From Pseudopithomyces maydicus (taxonomy: Eukaryota; Ascomycota; Dothideomycetes; Pleosporales; Didymosphaeriaceae), in NCBI GenBank assembly GCA_026873275.1, contig JANTUC010000008.1, forward strand, positions 434,001-498,000: a DNA stretch of 64,000 nucleotides, written 5' to 3'. Position numbers and translations under genes: made by a program. Under the pieces are notes generated by a model. It was given only the letters and a program-made list of their open reading frames with translations. It made no database searches and was not told where the DNA came from. Shown in pieces: positions 22,251-32,484 of this stretch; the first letter of the stretch is position 1, and every line of letters begins with the position of its first letter.

Positions 22251-24969
22251 GGGGTGAGAAGTTGAAGCATTTGGGTGGTTTCTGGGTGGATTTTCTTTGC
22301 CATGAGCGAGCAGTGTTAGCGATGGCGTTGGAGGTCTTGCAATGCTTGTACGATACCAATTTGTTGGTCGATTTGGGGCTCTTTCCTTCTTTCCTTCTTC
22401 ATGACTTCTACATCATCGGATTTACGAATAGAATAGACCAAAATCTCAACACGATCATGATGGCACAGCTGTTGTTTTTTCTGTTCATGGCTAATCTTTC
22501 ACCGGCGAGAAGGAAGGAACATGACTAAGTCTCGCAGCTAAGCATGGTATGATGAGATCAACGCACGTATTGTACAGAGTACTGTATACAGTAACATCAT
22601 ATCTAATCGAGCAGATGAATTAATAGCTTACAAAGTACCCACTCTACAATTGTAAGCATCTCTGTTTACTATGCATCCATGTAAGCGCATATACAAATGA
22701 ATGTGTAGGGGTTATCAAGATGCTATTACTGAGACGACCGTGCGTCCGTGGGATCGGCCCTTCCCCTTTTAGGATATCAGCACGCAGAAATGCATGTACT
22801 CTTATCTTTTCAAACATCACATGGCAGTTTTCTGTCTACTTTGGTGGGCTCATGTGCCCTGTTAGAAATGGGTTAGAAATGTGTTGCAGAGGGAGATGGG
22901 CTGAAGCTGTCGGATATGCTGAAGCCCAAGTTGTTCGGGCGACACACATAGTTTGCACGAATGGGGTAGGTCCGCCCATGACCGTTTAAGGTTTCAAGAG
23001 AGTCATAGGACCCTCTGGGCATGCATGCAGACATGCGTCCATGGCACTGCTTAACTCAACCGATAGTTTGAGATGTGTATCCGCAAAAGCATGGCAAGGC
23101 GGAGTGGTGGCTTCCCCTGAATGCTGGGTATGTAGGTATTTTATCCAGCGAGCTGGCGCAGGGTGCTATACCGGCGCGGGTTATACACCAGGAACACAGT
23201 CGGGCAGGGCAGGGTCCACCGTTTTTCTCCCTGCCGTGTTGGTGCGGTTTAGCGTTTTGTCGCGCACAAGTGTGCGCCGTTGGTGAGGGCACCAGGCTGC
23301 AGGGCAAGGTTGGAGGCTTCTCAGCAACAACACGCTGCAGGCAGACAGGCTGGGTTCGCAGCCGGAAACCGACCGAGGCCAGCCAACGGTATGGCGTCAA
23401 TGAGGAGCCGCTTGCTCGACGCCCGAACCGAGCGGATGACAAAGGGAACTCGGGTTGCTGGGCTGAGCACAGATGCTTGGGCACCCTGAGCGCTCGCAGA
23501 GGCAGAGGGTCGGCCGGGATAGGCTGAGAAACGCAGAAGCGAGACGTGTGGGTTTCGTGAAACGGAAGAGGGCTGGGTTGGACCCACGGGTGTAATGCAC
23601 ATGGAGATAAAGGTCGGGAGCGTGACTGAGCGTGACTGAGGGGGCAGTCGGCGTTCGCGTATTCCTCGTTCCCGCCGCATCACGTTAGCTAGGAATGCGT
23701 GCTTACCAGAACCAGCGGGAGGGAGATGAAGATGGGCGTGTGAAGTTTTTAGCCGACCGGGGAGAAAGCGGTTCAGACAGTCTGGGTCTGGTCAGGTCAG
23801 CTCGCTCTTACAGAATCTGCGGGTCGGACGGTGGGCGGACGAAGGCCCTTGTGCGACGGCCCGCGATTGGTCGCCTGTTGCCCTGGAAATTCGCAATTTC
23901 CTATCGATAGAGGGAGAAAAAAAGTGCGAGAAGAACTTTGACCGTTAGGGTCGACAAAGCGCGAGGGCACGAGAGCGGGCGATCGGGGCGTGCGAGTTGC
24001 CGGTTCCGAGCGCGTAGTGTGCTTTGAGCCTCGAGGGCAGGCCGGGGGTGATTGGCCTGCGCAGCGCGACGAGAGAGGGCTTGGGAGAGGAGAGTGTTTC
24101 GACTCGCGCAGTCAGGCGGCCGGCGTCCAGGGCGGTGGTTGCGGGCGCACGTCTGGGGCTGCGAGGCACGCACACGGGTGAGACACAGAGTCACAGAGTC
24201 ACAGACGGGGTGCGCGCCACGAGAGAAGTACGTATGTACGCGGATGCTGCGGCGAGGCGTGAGGCGCGATGCTCGAGATTCTTGTACTGTAGACGAGCTT
24301 GCGCCGGCTGATGTCATCTGGGCGAGGCTTCCAAGGCGCCCTAGGGAGATGGGCGACGCGTTAGTGACGGGCGCGGACTGCGTGCTGAACCGCAGGCCGA
24401 GGAGGTAGACTACCGTACCCAGGTAGCAGTACAGCAGTACCGTGGCTGTACATGGGCGTAGGCAGCGTAGGCAGTGTGTGCGCGGGCAGTGTGTACCTCT
24501 GTGCAGCGCATCCGCATGGCTGCTCTGGCTGCTGGCGGCACAGAATCTGACAGAGGCTTCACCCCCCCAAGGCCCCACGGGCATTAACTTGCATGCATGC
24601 ACCCAACGACTCGCTGTCATGGTGGTGGGTTTGGCGCTGCGCTGTGGCTGCTAGCCGCTCACTCTCCTAGTGCCCTTGTCCGTCTGTGCGAAGTCTAATT
24701 TGACACATCCCAGTCGGCCTGACAAGCCTCGCGCTCATTGATATTCCGCCGACTTCCGCGCCCAGCACCTGCTCCTCTACATAGTGTGTGCATAGACGCT
24801 TTCGACGCTGAATTTCTACACCCGACCACTCCTCCACCGCCCTCTCCCACCCAGCGCCGCCGACGCCCGCACAGAGCCGCGCGGTCGTGTGTGTGTGCCT
24901 CTTCGCAGCCGCCCCCAGCGCCCCCGACCCTGTTCCGCATTTGTCCCCGTGCTCCTGACCACCGCCGCC
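22251..24969. other. 2.7-kb spacer upstream of AUR1
   Basis: No gene is supported. The left third is ordinary. From about 23.0 to 24.7 kb the sequence is GC-rich, which opens long random frames on both strands. Short direct repeats are present: GAGCGTGACT twice near 23620-23640, and CACAGAGT units near 24184-24205. The rightmost 300 bp, pyrimidine-rich, is probably the AUR1 leader. Confidence 0.6.
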
Positions 24970-26354
24970 ATGACGAACAAGACCTACCTCGCCTTCCTCG
25001 ACGAGGGCGCCCAGAAGCTCTCGCGGGCACACGTCCCGGGCCTCTCTGCCCTGCCCAGCTTCATCCCCCACCGCGTCCGCAGAAAATGGAGGGCCACCAA
25101 GTCGCGCATGCGCAGCCGCCAGTCTCCCACGTCATCCATCGCCTCCCTCGAGACCTCCTTCTCCCCCGCCGACACCCTGCGCTCGCTGCGCACCCACCCC
25201 TGGAGCATATACGACGGCCAGTATCTGATCCTCGCCATCGTCGCCATCTTCGCCCTCTCCGTGAGCGAGGCCCCGGGGCCCTTCGCCAAGACCTTCGCCG
25301 CTGCCCTGCTCATGGGCGGCCTGGTCCTGCCCATATCCAGACAGTTCCTCCTGCCATTTCTCCCCGCCCTGACATGGCTACTCCTATTCTCTAGCTGCAA
25401 ATACATCCCCGCCGACTACCGCCCCGCCATCTGGGTCCGCGTGCTCCCGGCCCTCGAGAACATCCTCTATGGCGCCAACCTGAGCAACATCATGTCCGCC
25501 CACAAGCACGTCGTCCTGGACCTGCTGGCCTGGATCCCCTACGGCGTCATCCACTACGTCTCGCCCGTCATCGTCACCGGATGCATGTTCATCTGGGGCC
25601 CGCCCGGCACCGCCCCCATCTGGGCCCGCGCTTTCGGCTACATGAACATGACGGCCGTCATAATCCAGATCATCTTCCCCTGCTCGCCGCCCTGGTACGA
25701 GAACACGTACGGACTGGCACCCGCCAACTACTCCGTCCCCGGTGATGCCGCCGGTCTCAAGGCCATCGATGCGCTCTTCGGTGTCGATCTCTACACCTCG
25801 GGATTCCACGCCTCGCCCATGGTTTTCGGTGCCTTCCCGTCCTTGCACTCTGGCTGGGCCACTCTCGAGACCCTGTTTATGGGCCACGTCTTCCCCAAGC
25901 TGTTCCCCGTCTACGTGTTTTACACCATGTGGCTGTGGTGGTCTACCATGTACTTCTCGCACCACTACGCCGTCGACCTCGTAGCTGGCAGTCTCCGTAA
26001 GTTCGAAAAGCCTCCGCTTCTAAAATCCATTTGCTAATTTTCCTAGTCGCTGGTATTGCCTACTTCTGGGCACGTGCCAAGTTCCTGCCCCGCGTGCAGC
26101 CCGACAAGGAATTCCGCTGGGACTACGACTACGTCGAGTTCGGCGACCCGCAGGACACCACCTACACCCTGCTCGACATCTACGAGGAATTCCACCCGCT
26201 CTCCGACTCGGACGACTGGGCCAGCGGCTCCTCATCCTCCTACTCGACCGGCGGCCGCAGCCCCTCGGCTGGCTCGCGATCGCCCGTTGACGACGCACAG
26301 AGCCTCTGGGACGGCGACACGGTCGGATCCGACAGCGAGACCCCCATGCGGTAA
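24970..26354 (+). CDS. AUR1: Inositol phosphorylceramide synthase catalytic subunit
   Basis: Two exons, 24970-25996 and 26047-26354, with a 50-bp intron, encode 444 residues. The protein is a polytopic Golgi membrane enzyme that transfers phosphoinositol from PI to ceramide. It is the fungal-specific target of aureobasidin A. Several hydrophobic helices are visible (LILAIVAIFALSV, FAAALLMGGLVLP, LPALTWLLLFSS, YVFYTMWLWWSTMYF). The lipid-phosphate-phosphatase-like active site is present: FGAFPSLHSGWA near residue 286-297 and FSHHYAVDLVAGS near 327-339, supplying the conserved His, His and Asp. A Ser-rich, acidic cytosolic tail ends the protein. Length fits the family. The gene is convergent with MAD1. 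Confidence 0.95.
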
Positions 26355-27167
26355 CCGCGCCGCGCCATGCATCCCCACCGAATAAATATTCAACCTCATC
26401 CCTAAGATCGCAAATTATTATCACCCTATTGTTGGTGACGGCCGGCCACGACTAATGCATACGGATAAAAAGGAGTTTTTTTGAGCATTTTCACCAGCGC
26501 GAGAGCACATGTACCGGTTTTTTTAACACACGGAATTCACACACTTGATATTGCTTTTGCATTGCATAGAGAGAGCATTTTTTGCGTAAGAGGGCGCGCA
26601 AGGCTCGCGAGCATGCATATTTTTCGTCGCTTTCTTCTTCTTCTTCTTCTTCCCTTATTATTATCCTTCTTCTTCTTCGGTGGTCCTGGGGGACTGCTAC
26701 TTGTTTTGATACCCTGTCGGTCGCTTCCGGTTGCTGTGGAGTACACCGTTATGTACTTGTACGTTCGCTAGAAAGAGACCCTGGCTACGATTTTGAGAGC
26801 CGGTGGCTAGTGGGTAGGGTCCGAGAGGAGGAGATTGTCATGATGGGACGGTGGGAAGGATCAAGCGCTGCCAGGAATTGGCATGCTGCTGTAGGTAATC
26901 ACTATCGTAATGCTTAATGGAATGGATGAAAGACAAGGCAATCATACAAAGCACTGCTCTGCTGCAACTTGGATGTGAATATATATATATATGTGTATGT
27001 GTGCTTGACTAATTGTCCCTGTTATAGTCATAACACATGAAAGCGTGAAAAGCGCTTATCCATTCATCCCACCCCTTCCAACATGGCATATCACATTACG
27101 CAAATCCGGTCCTGTCCAGTCCCCATATCTACTATACACATACACACACAAAAGAAACCCCTCGCCC
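26355..27167. other. Convergent intergenic region AUR1/MAD1
   Basis: The two 3' UTRs face each other across about 810 bp. A CTT/TTA microsatellite lies at about 26631-26680 and a short (AT)n(GT)n run near 26983-27003. No gene is seen. Confidence 0.7.
26631..26680. repeat. CTT-type microsatellite
   Basis: A run of CTT units is interrupted by CCTTATTATTAT and then resumes. It is simple sequence in the AUR1 3' region. Confidence 0.85.
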
Positions 27168-29327
27168 TCACCCCAACCTCATCGTCCCCCCATCCCCACT
27201 CCTCCTCTCCCAAAACTCCATGGTCAACGCCGCCAAAAAACACGGAATCTCCTTCCTCCCCTCCACCCAATACACAATCTGATCCCGAATCTCCCCCGCA
27301 AACGCGCTCTGCTCCCCACCGCTAACCTTCATCGTCCCCTTGTCCCCATCGAACACGATGCTGTTCTCCTGCTCGCCCTCCTCGGGCCGAAACATGCTCG
27401 TCACCTTCACCCGTCCGTTGGGCATAAAGTCCATCTTCCACCCCAGGATGGAGGCGACGGCCTCGCGGAACTCGAGGGCCTTGGCGGCCCAGATCTGCTT
27501 GAGGCGTTTTTCCTTCTTGGTGAGGGAGGAGATTGTGTTTGATGATTCGGCGAGGCGGTCTGTGAGGGCTGTGAGGGCGGAGAGGGGCACCGTGGCGGTG
27601 GAGGGGGAGGGGGACCCGTTGAGCTGGGCGAGGAGCTCCTCGTTTGCGGCGCGGAGGGTGCGCACGGTGGAGAGCTTGAGGGCTTCGGCGTCGGCGGTGG
27701 GGTTGGATTTGAGCTCTAGGACGCGCACGCGGGAGGACTCCTTCAGCTTCTTGAGCTGGCTGTGCTGCGCCTTGTACTCTGTTTCTATGAGCTTGATGCG
27801 CTTGACGAGGGCGGCGTGGTCGTCCTGGAGGGCGCGGTTCTTGCGGCGGAGTTCGCCGACGCGCTCGTCCGTGTCGTCTGTGGCATCGAGGGGGCGTTTC
27901 TGGCCCGTTGTGGGGGTCTGGGGGAGCGGAGCGGCGGCCACGTCCGCTTGGAGGGTTGTGATTTCGGAGCGGTACTGGTCGACGAGGTCCTCGAGCTCCT
28001 TGATGCGGTCCGTCTTTGCGGCGTCGAAGTTCTCGGGGTGCATTTCGCGCTCTTCGTCGTCGAATGCTTTGACCTGGGCGCGGAGGAACTCGACTTCCTT
28101 TGTGGCGAGGTTCTTTTGGCGTTCGAGCCTGGCGCGGGCCTTCACTTCGTCGGCGCTGGGTGCCGGGGCGGCGGTCTTGAGCTGGGCCATTTCCGCTTGG
28201 AGTTTGGCTTTTTCGTCCTCGAGAGCTTGGATGGTGGCTTCTTTGACGCTGAGCTCGGGCTTGATCTCTCCCAGGCGGTTCATGTAGTCTGTCTTTTCGA
28301 AGCGCTCGCGTATGTAGGCACGCGCCAGATCTTCTGGCGTCTCAAACTGCGCATCGTCCTCGGTCTCGTTCTCTAGATACGATGTCCACGAGTCCCGCTC
28401 CGCTTCGAGTGCCTCGTTCCGCACGTTGGCTTCGTTCAGCTTGCTCTGTAGATCGCCCGCCAGACGCAGCTTTACTTCCAGCGTCCGCTTCTCCTCCTCA
28501 ATGACCTCGATCGCCTTCTGCTGTTTCCGGTACTGCTTAAGTTCCGCATTCTGCTCACGCGTCAAGGTCTCCAGCTTCTTGATGTGCGCCACCTGCTCGG
28601 ACAGCTCTTTCTTGATGACGGCAATCGTTTCTGCATCGCCTGTAATTGCCTTCAGCCGCAGCACCTCTGCCTCCAAATCCCCGACTTCTGCCTCTTTCTC
28701 CGTGAGTTTCCTCTGCGCAATCTGCAGCGTGTGCGCCTTCTCGTCCGCCTTGGCCTTAAAGTCCTCCACCGACTCTTTCAGCGTCTTGATCTCTCTTTGC
28801 AAAGTGTTCAGCTGGTGCTCGCTCTGCCGCTGCGTCGACGCCAGCTCCTCCTTCGCTTCGTCCGCATCCTCTTGCAGCTGCGACGCCTTGGTTTGCGACG
28901 TCTGGAGCCGCCTCTGCAGGTCCTGCCTCTCGTTTTCGCTCCGCGCCTGCACCTCTGACATTTCGCGCTGTATGACCTCGTACTTCTTTGTCGCTAGCGA
29001 GCCCGTTGCCTCCGCCTGCTGCGCCCTCCTGTATTCCGTCTCGGCGCGATTCTGCGCATCGCGGATCTCGGCATTGTGTTCCAGCTTCAGCTTTTCGTGG
29101 TCTTGCTTTGCCGTCTCCAGCTCATAGCGAAGCGTGTTGATCTGCGTGCGGAGGTCCTCGTTCACTGTGTCGGACGCGACGACTGTGTGCGGCGGCGCAT
29201 TCTGGGAGGTTCGAAGTGTGGTCCTGAAGGTTTCGCGCAGTGGTTCGCGCGGTCGCTGCGGGGAGTTTGTGATGGCTTCGCCAGAAAAGAAGTCGAAGCT
29301 CGGCTGGTTCGCTTTTCGTGAGGCCAT
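27168..29327 (-). CDS. MAD1: Spindle assembly checkpoint protein Mad1
   Basis: An intronless 719-residue protein, almost entirely coiled coil from about 55 to 620. Two family landmarks are clear. One is a Mad2-interaction motif, RVLELKSNP, at about residues 535-543. The other is the RLK motif at about 608-610 (KRLKQIWAAKALEFREA), used by Mad1 to bind Bub1. The C-terminal RWD-like head follows (VASILGWKMDFMPNGRVKVTS, then FLAALTMEFWE). Mad1 anchors Mad2 at nuclear pores and unattached kinetochores and catalyses its conversion to the checkpoint-active form. Length is close to that of yeast (749) and human (718) Mad1. It lies about 400 bp downstream of the PIG-L-like gene on the same strand. Confidence 0.93.
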   Translation of the reverse strand: MASRKANQPSFDFFSGEAITNSPQRPREPLRETFRTTLRTSQNAPPHTVVASDTVNEDLRTQINTLRYELETAKQDHEKLKLEHNAEIRDAQNRAETEYRRAQQAEATGSLATKKYEVIQREMSEVQARSENERQDLQRRLQTSQTKASQLQEDADEAKEELASTQRQSEHQLNTLQREIKTLKESVEDFKAKADEKAHTLQIAQRKLTEKEAEVGDLEAEVLRLKAITGDAETIAVIKKELSEQVAHIKKLETLTREQNAELKQYRKQQKAIEVIEEEKRTLEVKLRLAGDLQSKLNEANVRNEALEAERDSWTSYLENETEDDAQFETPEDLARAYIRERFEKTDYMNRLGEIKPELSVKEATIQALEDEKAKLQAEMAQLKTAAPAPSADEVKARARLERQKNLATKEVEFLRAQVKAFDDEEREMHPENFDAAKTDRIKELEDLVDQYRSEITTLQADVAAAPLPQTPTTGQKRPLDATDDTDERVGELRRKNRALQDDHAALVKRIKLIETEYKAQHSQLKKLKESSRVRVLELKSNPTADAEALKLSTVRTLRAANEELLAQLNGSPSPSTATVPLSALTALTDRLAESSNTISSLTKKEKRLKQIWAAKALEFREAVASILGWKMDFMPNGRVKVTSMFRPEEGEQENSIVFDGDKGTMKVSGGEQSAFAGEIRDQIVYWVEGRKEIPCFLAALTMEFWERRSGDGGTMRLG

Positions 29328-29728
29328 TGTTTATTTGTTGCTTGGTGTTGATCGCGGCGGGTTAGGTGGTGTTCGGCGATTGCTGTGCGGTTAGTAGGCG
29401 GCGGTGCGCAGGATTACTCCATGTTCTGTCATCCAGAAGCGCGACGTGCTGAAATGGTGCAGAGTGAGAGGTTAGTTGTCAGGGTTGGCTTTCGTTGTCT
29501 GCGCGGTTGGCTGCATGTTGCGCCGGACAAGGGTAAGCTTAGCGCGCATCTAGGTCACGGAAGCACGTGCGTCATTAATGCCTAGCATTTTCATTCAACC
29601 CTCTCGTGAGTTTCCGACATAGGCTATGCTCTATCTAATCTCGATCCCGCTTCCCCACATGCTGTCCTCTATATTATGAGAAACGTCATTCTCGGACTAT
29701 TGAAAATTGTACCAAAGACGCACCCAGC

Positions 29729-31084
29729 CTAGATCGTATATTCACGATCCAAGAACTCCGTGGTATACTTGATGTCCTCCGGTGTATCTTTCGGATAGAG
29801 GCCCTCCATCTTGAAACAGTCCAGGTTCGACTTGCACTAATCATTTGTCAGCTATGTATATCTGTAGGTACGTGGGTGCAAGGGTGTTCAAGAAGCTAAA
29901 GACCAAAGATGCCTTTTGGCGCGCGTAGATTCTTTGGGGTACCATTGGAAAGTCCACTTAATCGAAAATGAATCACTTACAGCATCCTTGTCAAATTGTG
30001 CGTATGCAAAGTAGGCGTTCGCCTTGACGTCGAAATCTTGAGGGAGTCCTCGTTGTTCGGGTCGCGGTTACGGATGAGATTGCCACCATAGCTACATGCA
30101 AGTCAGTCAACCGTCCAGAGGATTCAAAGCCGAAGATCTGCATAGAAAACGCAGAGAAAAGGCGGCAGCATCTTTCATGCAGCACCATAAGCCGAGAGAC
30201 TTACCTGACAACCTGAGCATTGATGTTATATTCCTCAATGACCTCATGCACGATACGTGCAGATACCACATGGTCTGCATGCTCGGCGCTGAAGTCGCCG
30301 TCTTCCGCGATATCAGCCTCGTGGTCAAGCGTTCGAACGACCGAGGCATTCTTCCAGCCTATGAGCATGTGAACCATTTTCTTCAGACTGTCAAGATCAT
30401 AGGTTGTCACTCCATCGACGGAGGTGATGTTCTGGATCTTGTTCTGATAGAGTTGCTTCAGAGAAACTTGACCTGTCCCACTATAACCTTGACCATCTGA
30501 ACCTCCATCCGGGATACGAAGATCTAGAACCTATCAGCGTGATCGACCTTTGCAACGCACATTGAAAACTCACAGACAATAATGAGGCCATTCTCATCTT
30601 TATAAAAGCGGAGCTTAGCTGTAGCTCCGCCGTATGCGGCCTCCATACCATCCCACGCCTTCTTATTTGGGTATCCACCTGTCATGGAATCGTACGATGC
30701 TTCCAGCCCATATTCAAGCGATTCAGTTGAGTCCTTCTGGCCACGATCGCCAGCCGTGAAGATGACCAAAGTTGTGCACTTGGTGTCTTTGATGTCATGG
30801 TAGAGGTCGGGATTCTGATAGAGGAGAGCATCGATCGGGTGGGCGGCAAAATAGATGGTACCACTGTTATGCGGTCAGCTCAGTCAGTAACCTCGAGGTA
30901 CCTTGTGAAAGGTGTATATGCATGCTATTTGTGTGATAGCTCTGCGTGTAGTAACATACCCTGAACACTTGAAGCCTTCTCCCAATGCAGCGAAGCCCTC
31001 GTCACCCGTCGTCACTGCTTGAGCTCGAACCGCAGGCACAGCAAGCAGCTGTAGCAGCCAGTGAACGAGCACGAACCCTAACAT
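29729..31084 (-). CDS. Secreted PIG-L (LmbE-like) deacetylase-family protein, frame-broken and lacking the usual catalytic Asp
   Basis: Five exons: 30960-31084, 30574-30863, 30205-30523, 29981-30091 and 29729-29836, all with GT-AG introns. An N-terminal signal peptide (MLGFVLVHWLLQLLAVPAVRA) is followed by the PIG-L fold. The metal-site motif reads AAHPIDALLYQNPD where the family has AHPDDE. His and the second Asp remain, but the first Asp, the general base in MshB/PIG-L enzymes, is Ile. The distal HxDH (HADH) is intact. In exon 4, reading starts as SYGGNLIRNRD and continues one frame away as DFDVKANAYFAYAQFDKDA. One extra C in the CCC run (GGG at 30059-30061 on the plus strand) would join them, after which exon 5 closes in phase (317 residues). 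Without it the C-terminus is scrambled. Active hydrolase function is doubtful. Confidence 0.82.
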
Positions 31085-32484
31085 GGCTGTATTCAGGGAG
31101 GAAATTTGTATACGAATTGCTGGTATAGCGGTAGATGGTAGAAGAAGAGAGGCGATAGGTAGGTGAGGGAAGCAGAAGGATGCGAGTGGAGAGACAAAGA
31201 GAGTGAACAGAGTGTGATATGAGCGTTAAATGCTTTCTGTGCGACGAAGGTACCAATTAGGCAGACCGGAGAGCCGCTAGATGCAAACAGAAAGAGCGAC
31301 ATGGTAAAGGAAGGCGCATCTAAGCGGCAGGTACCGGACAGGCCCTGGAGTAGCTTAGTAACTCAAGACAACGTATACTCCACGCGAGTCCATGGCGTCC
31401 ATGCTTAACCAATATAGCACAGCAGTTTGGTGAAATCCACCTGTCCTAGCTTTTTCTCGCACATGCCACTTTGCCCAACGGTCCTTGCCCTCTTTCAACC
31501 AAGCGAACCCACTGCATGTATACGACACCCATTCCCCTGCCCTGACACCCAAATGTCACACCTGTAAAATTGCAGCTGTGCATAAGTAGATATATCCATC
31601 ACTCTAGATCAATCTATCGACCCAGAGGTAGATCACATCTGCATTTCCCGCACCTGCCGCCCTCCCCACTCTCCCATAGACAGCCGATTTCGCTGCACAA
31701 ACGTGGTAGTACAAGGTTCCAAATACTTTACATAACATATCAGAGCGAATCTGTAGAGCTACTTTGTCTCTCCATTGCTATCAATCTCACTGCGTAATAC
31801 TGCGTGCACGTATACCATCCATTTTCTCCATCTACCACAACATGGACCCAGGAAGTACGTCACACACGCAATGTGGACAGTGGACAGTGGACAGTGGTCA
31901 TTCTAGCCACAATACACAAGGATAAAATCACCACATATCTTCATTATCCATTCGCAAAGCAACACAACGAAACTTAATTCCCCACCGCAGTCTCCTTGCA
32001 ACTCCGCATCTCAGCTTCAGAACTGGGTAGCTATCCATCCTCGTCAATCTCCCACAACACGCCTACATAGTATACACATAACAAATAAAAATGGAGAACG
32101 CGCAAAATAAGAGGAGAAAAAAGAAGTCATATACATCCTAAACCGCCCAGCGTAATCGTAAGTAAGATATATAGTTAAAACCATCCATCCATCCTTTGAT
32201 TGGGTGTCCCCCCATCCCAACCGATCCATAAACCCCCTCATCAAGGCCGTTAATTTTCCCCTTGAGAAAAGAAAAATATAGGCCATCCGTAAGAATCCAT
32301 ATATCTGGTAGATTCCCCCCATTCCCCCAGACGCCGCACCATGCCGATGCGTGAGAAAGAAAATAGAAAGCGTGACGGGTAAAATGGTTCCAAAGGCCCA
32401 GTCGTGAAAACCAACATGACATGACGTGACCTGACATGACCCAATCCAACCCAACCCAGTCATTACATCCATCCATCCATCCCA
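31085..32484. other. Intergenic region
   Basis: The left part is the promoter of the PIG-L-like gene. The right part (about 32.0-32.5 kb) is the 3' UTR of the histidine kinase gene. A short 7-bp tandem repeat lies at 31873-31897. No gene is seen. Confidence 0.65.
31873..31897. repeat. 7-bp tandem repeat (GTGGACA, 3.6 copies)
   Basis: Three and a half perfect copies of GTGGACA in intergenic DNA. Confidence 0.9.

Noticed and set aside
23901..24620. 239-codon open frame on the minus strand upstream of AUR1
   Set aside because: The region is GC-rich and open in several overlapping frames on both strands. The protein is Arg/Ser/Ala/Cys low-information sequence with no domain.
27340..28287. Long plus-strand frame inside MAD1
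   Set aside because: It is antisense to the coiled-coil coding sequence of MAD1 and consists of Ser/Arg/Leu runs mirroring the Glu/Leu/Arg codons of the real gene.
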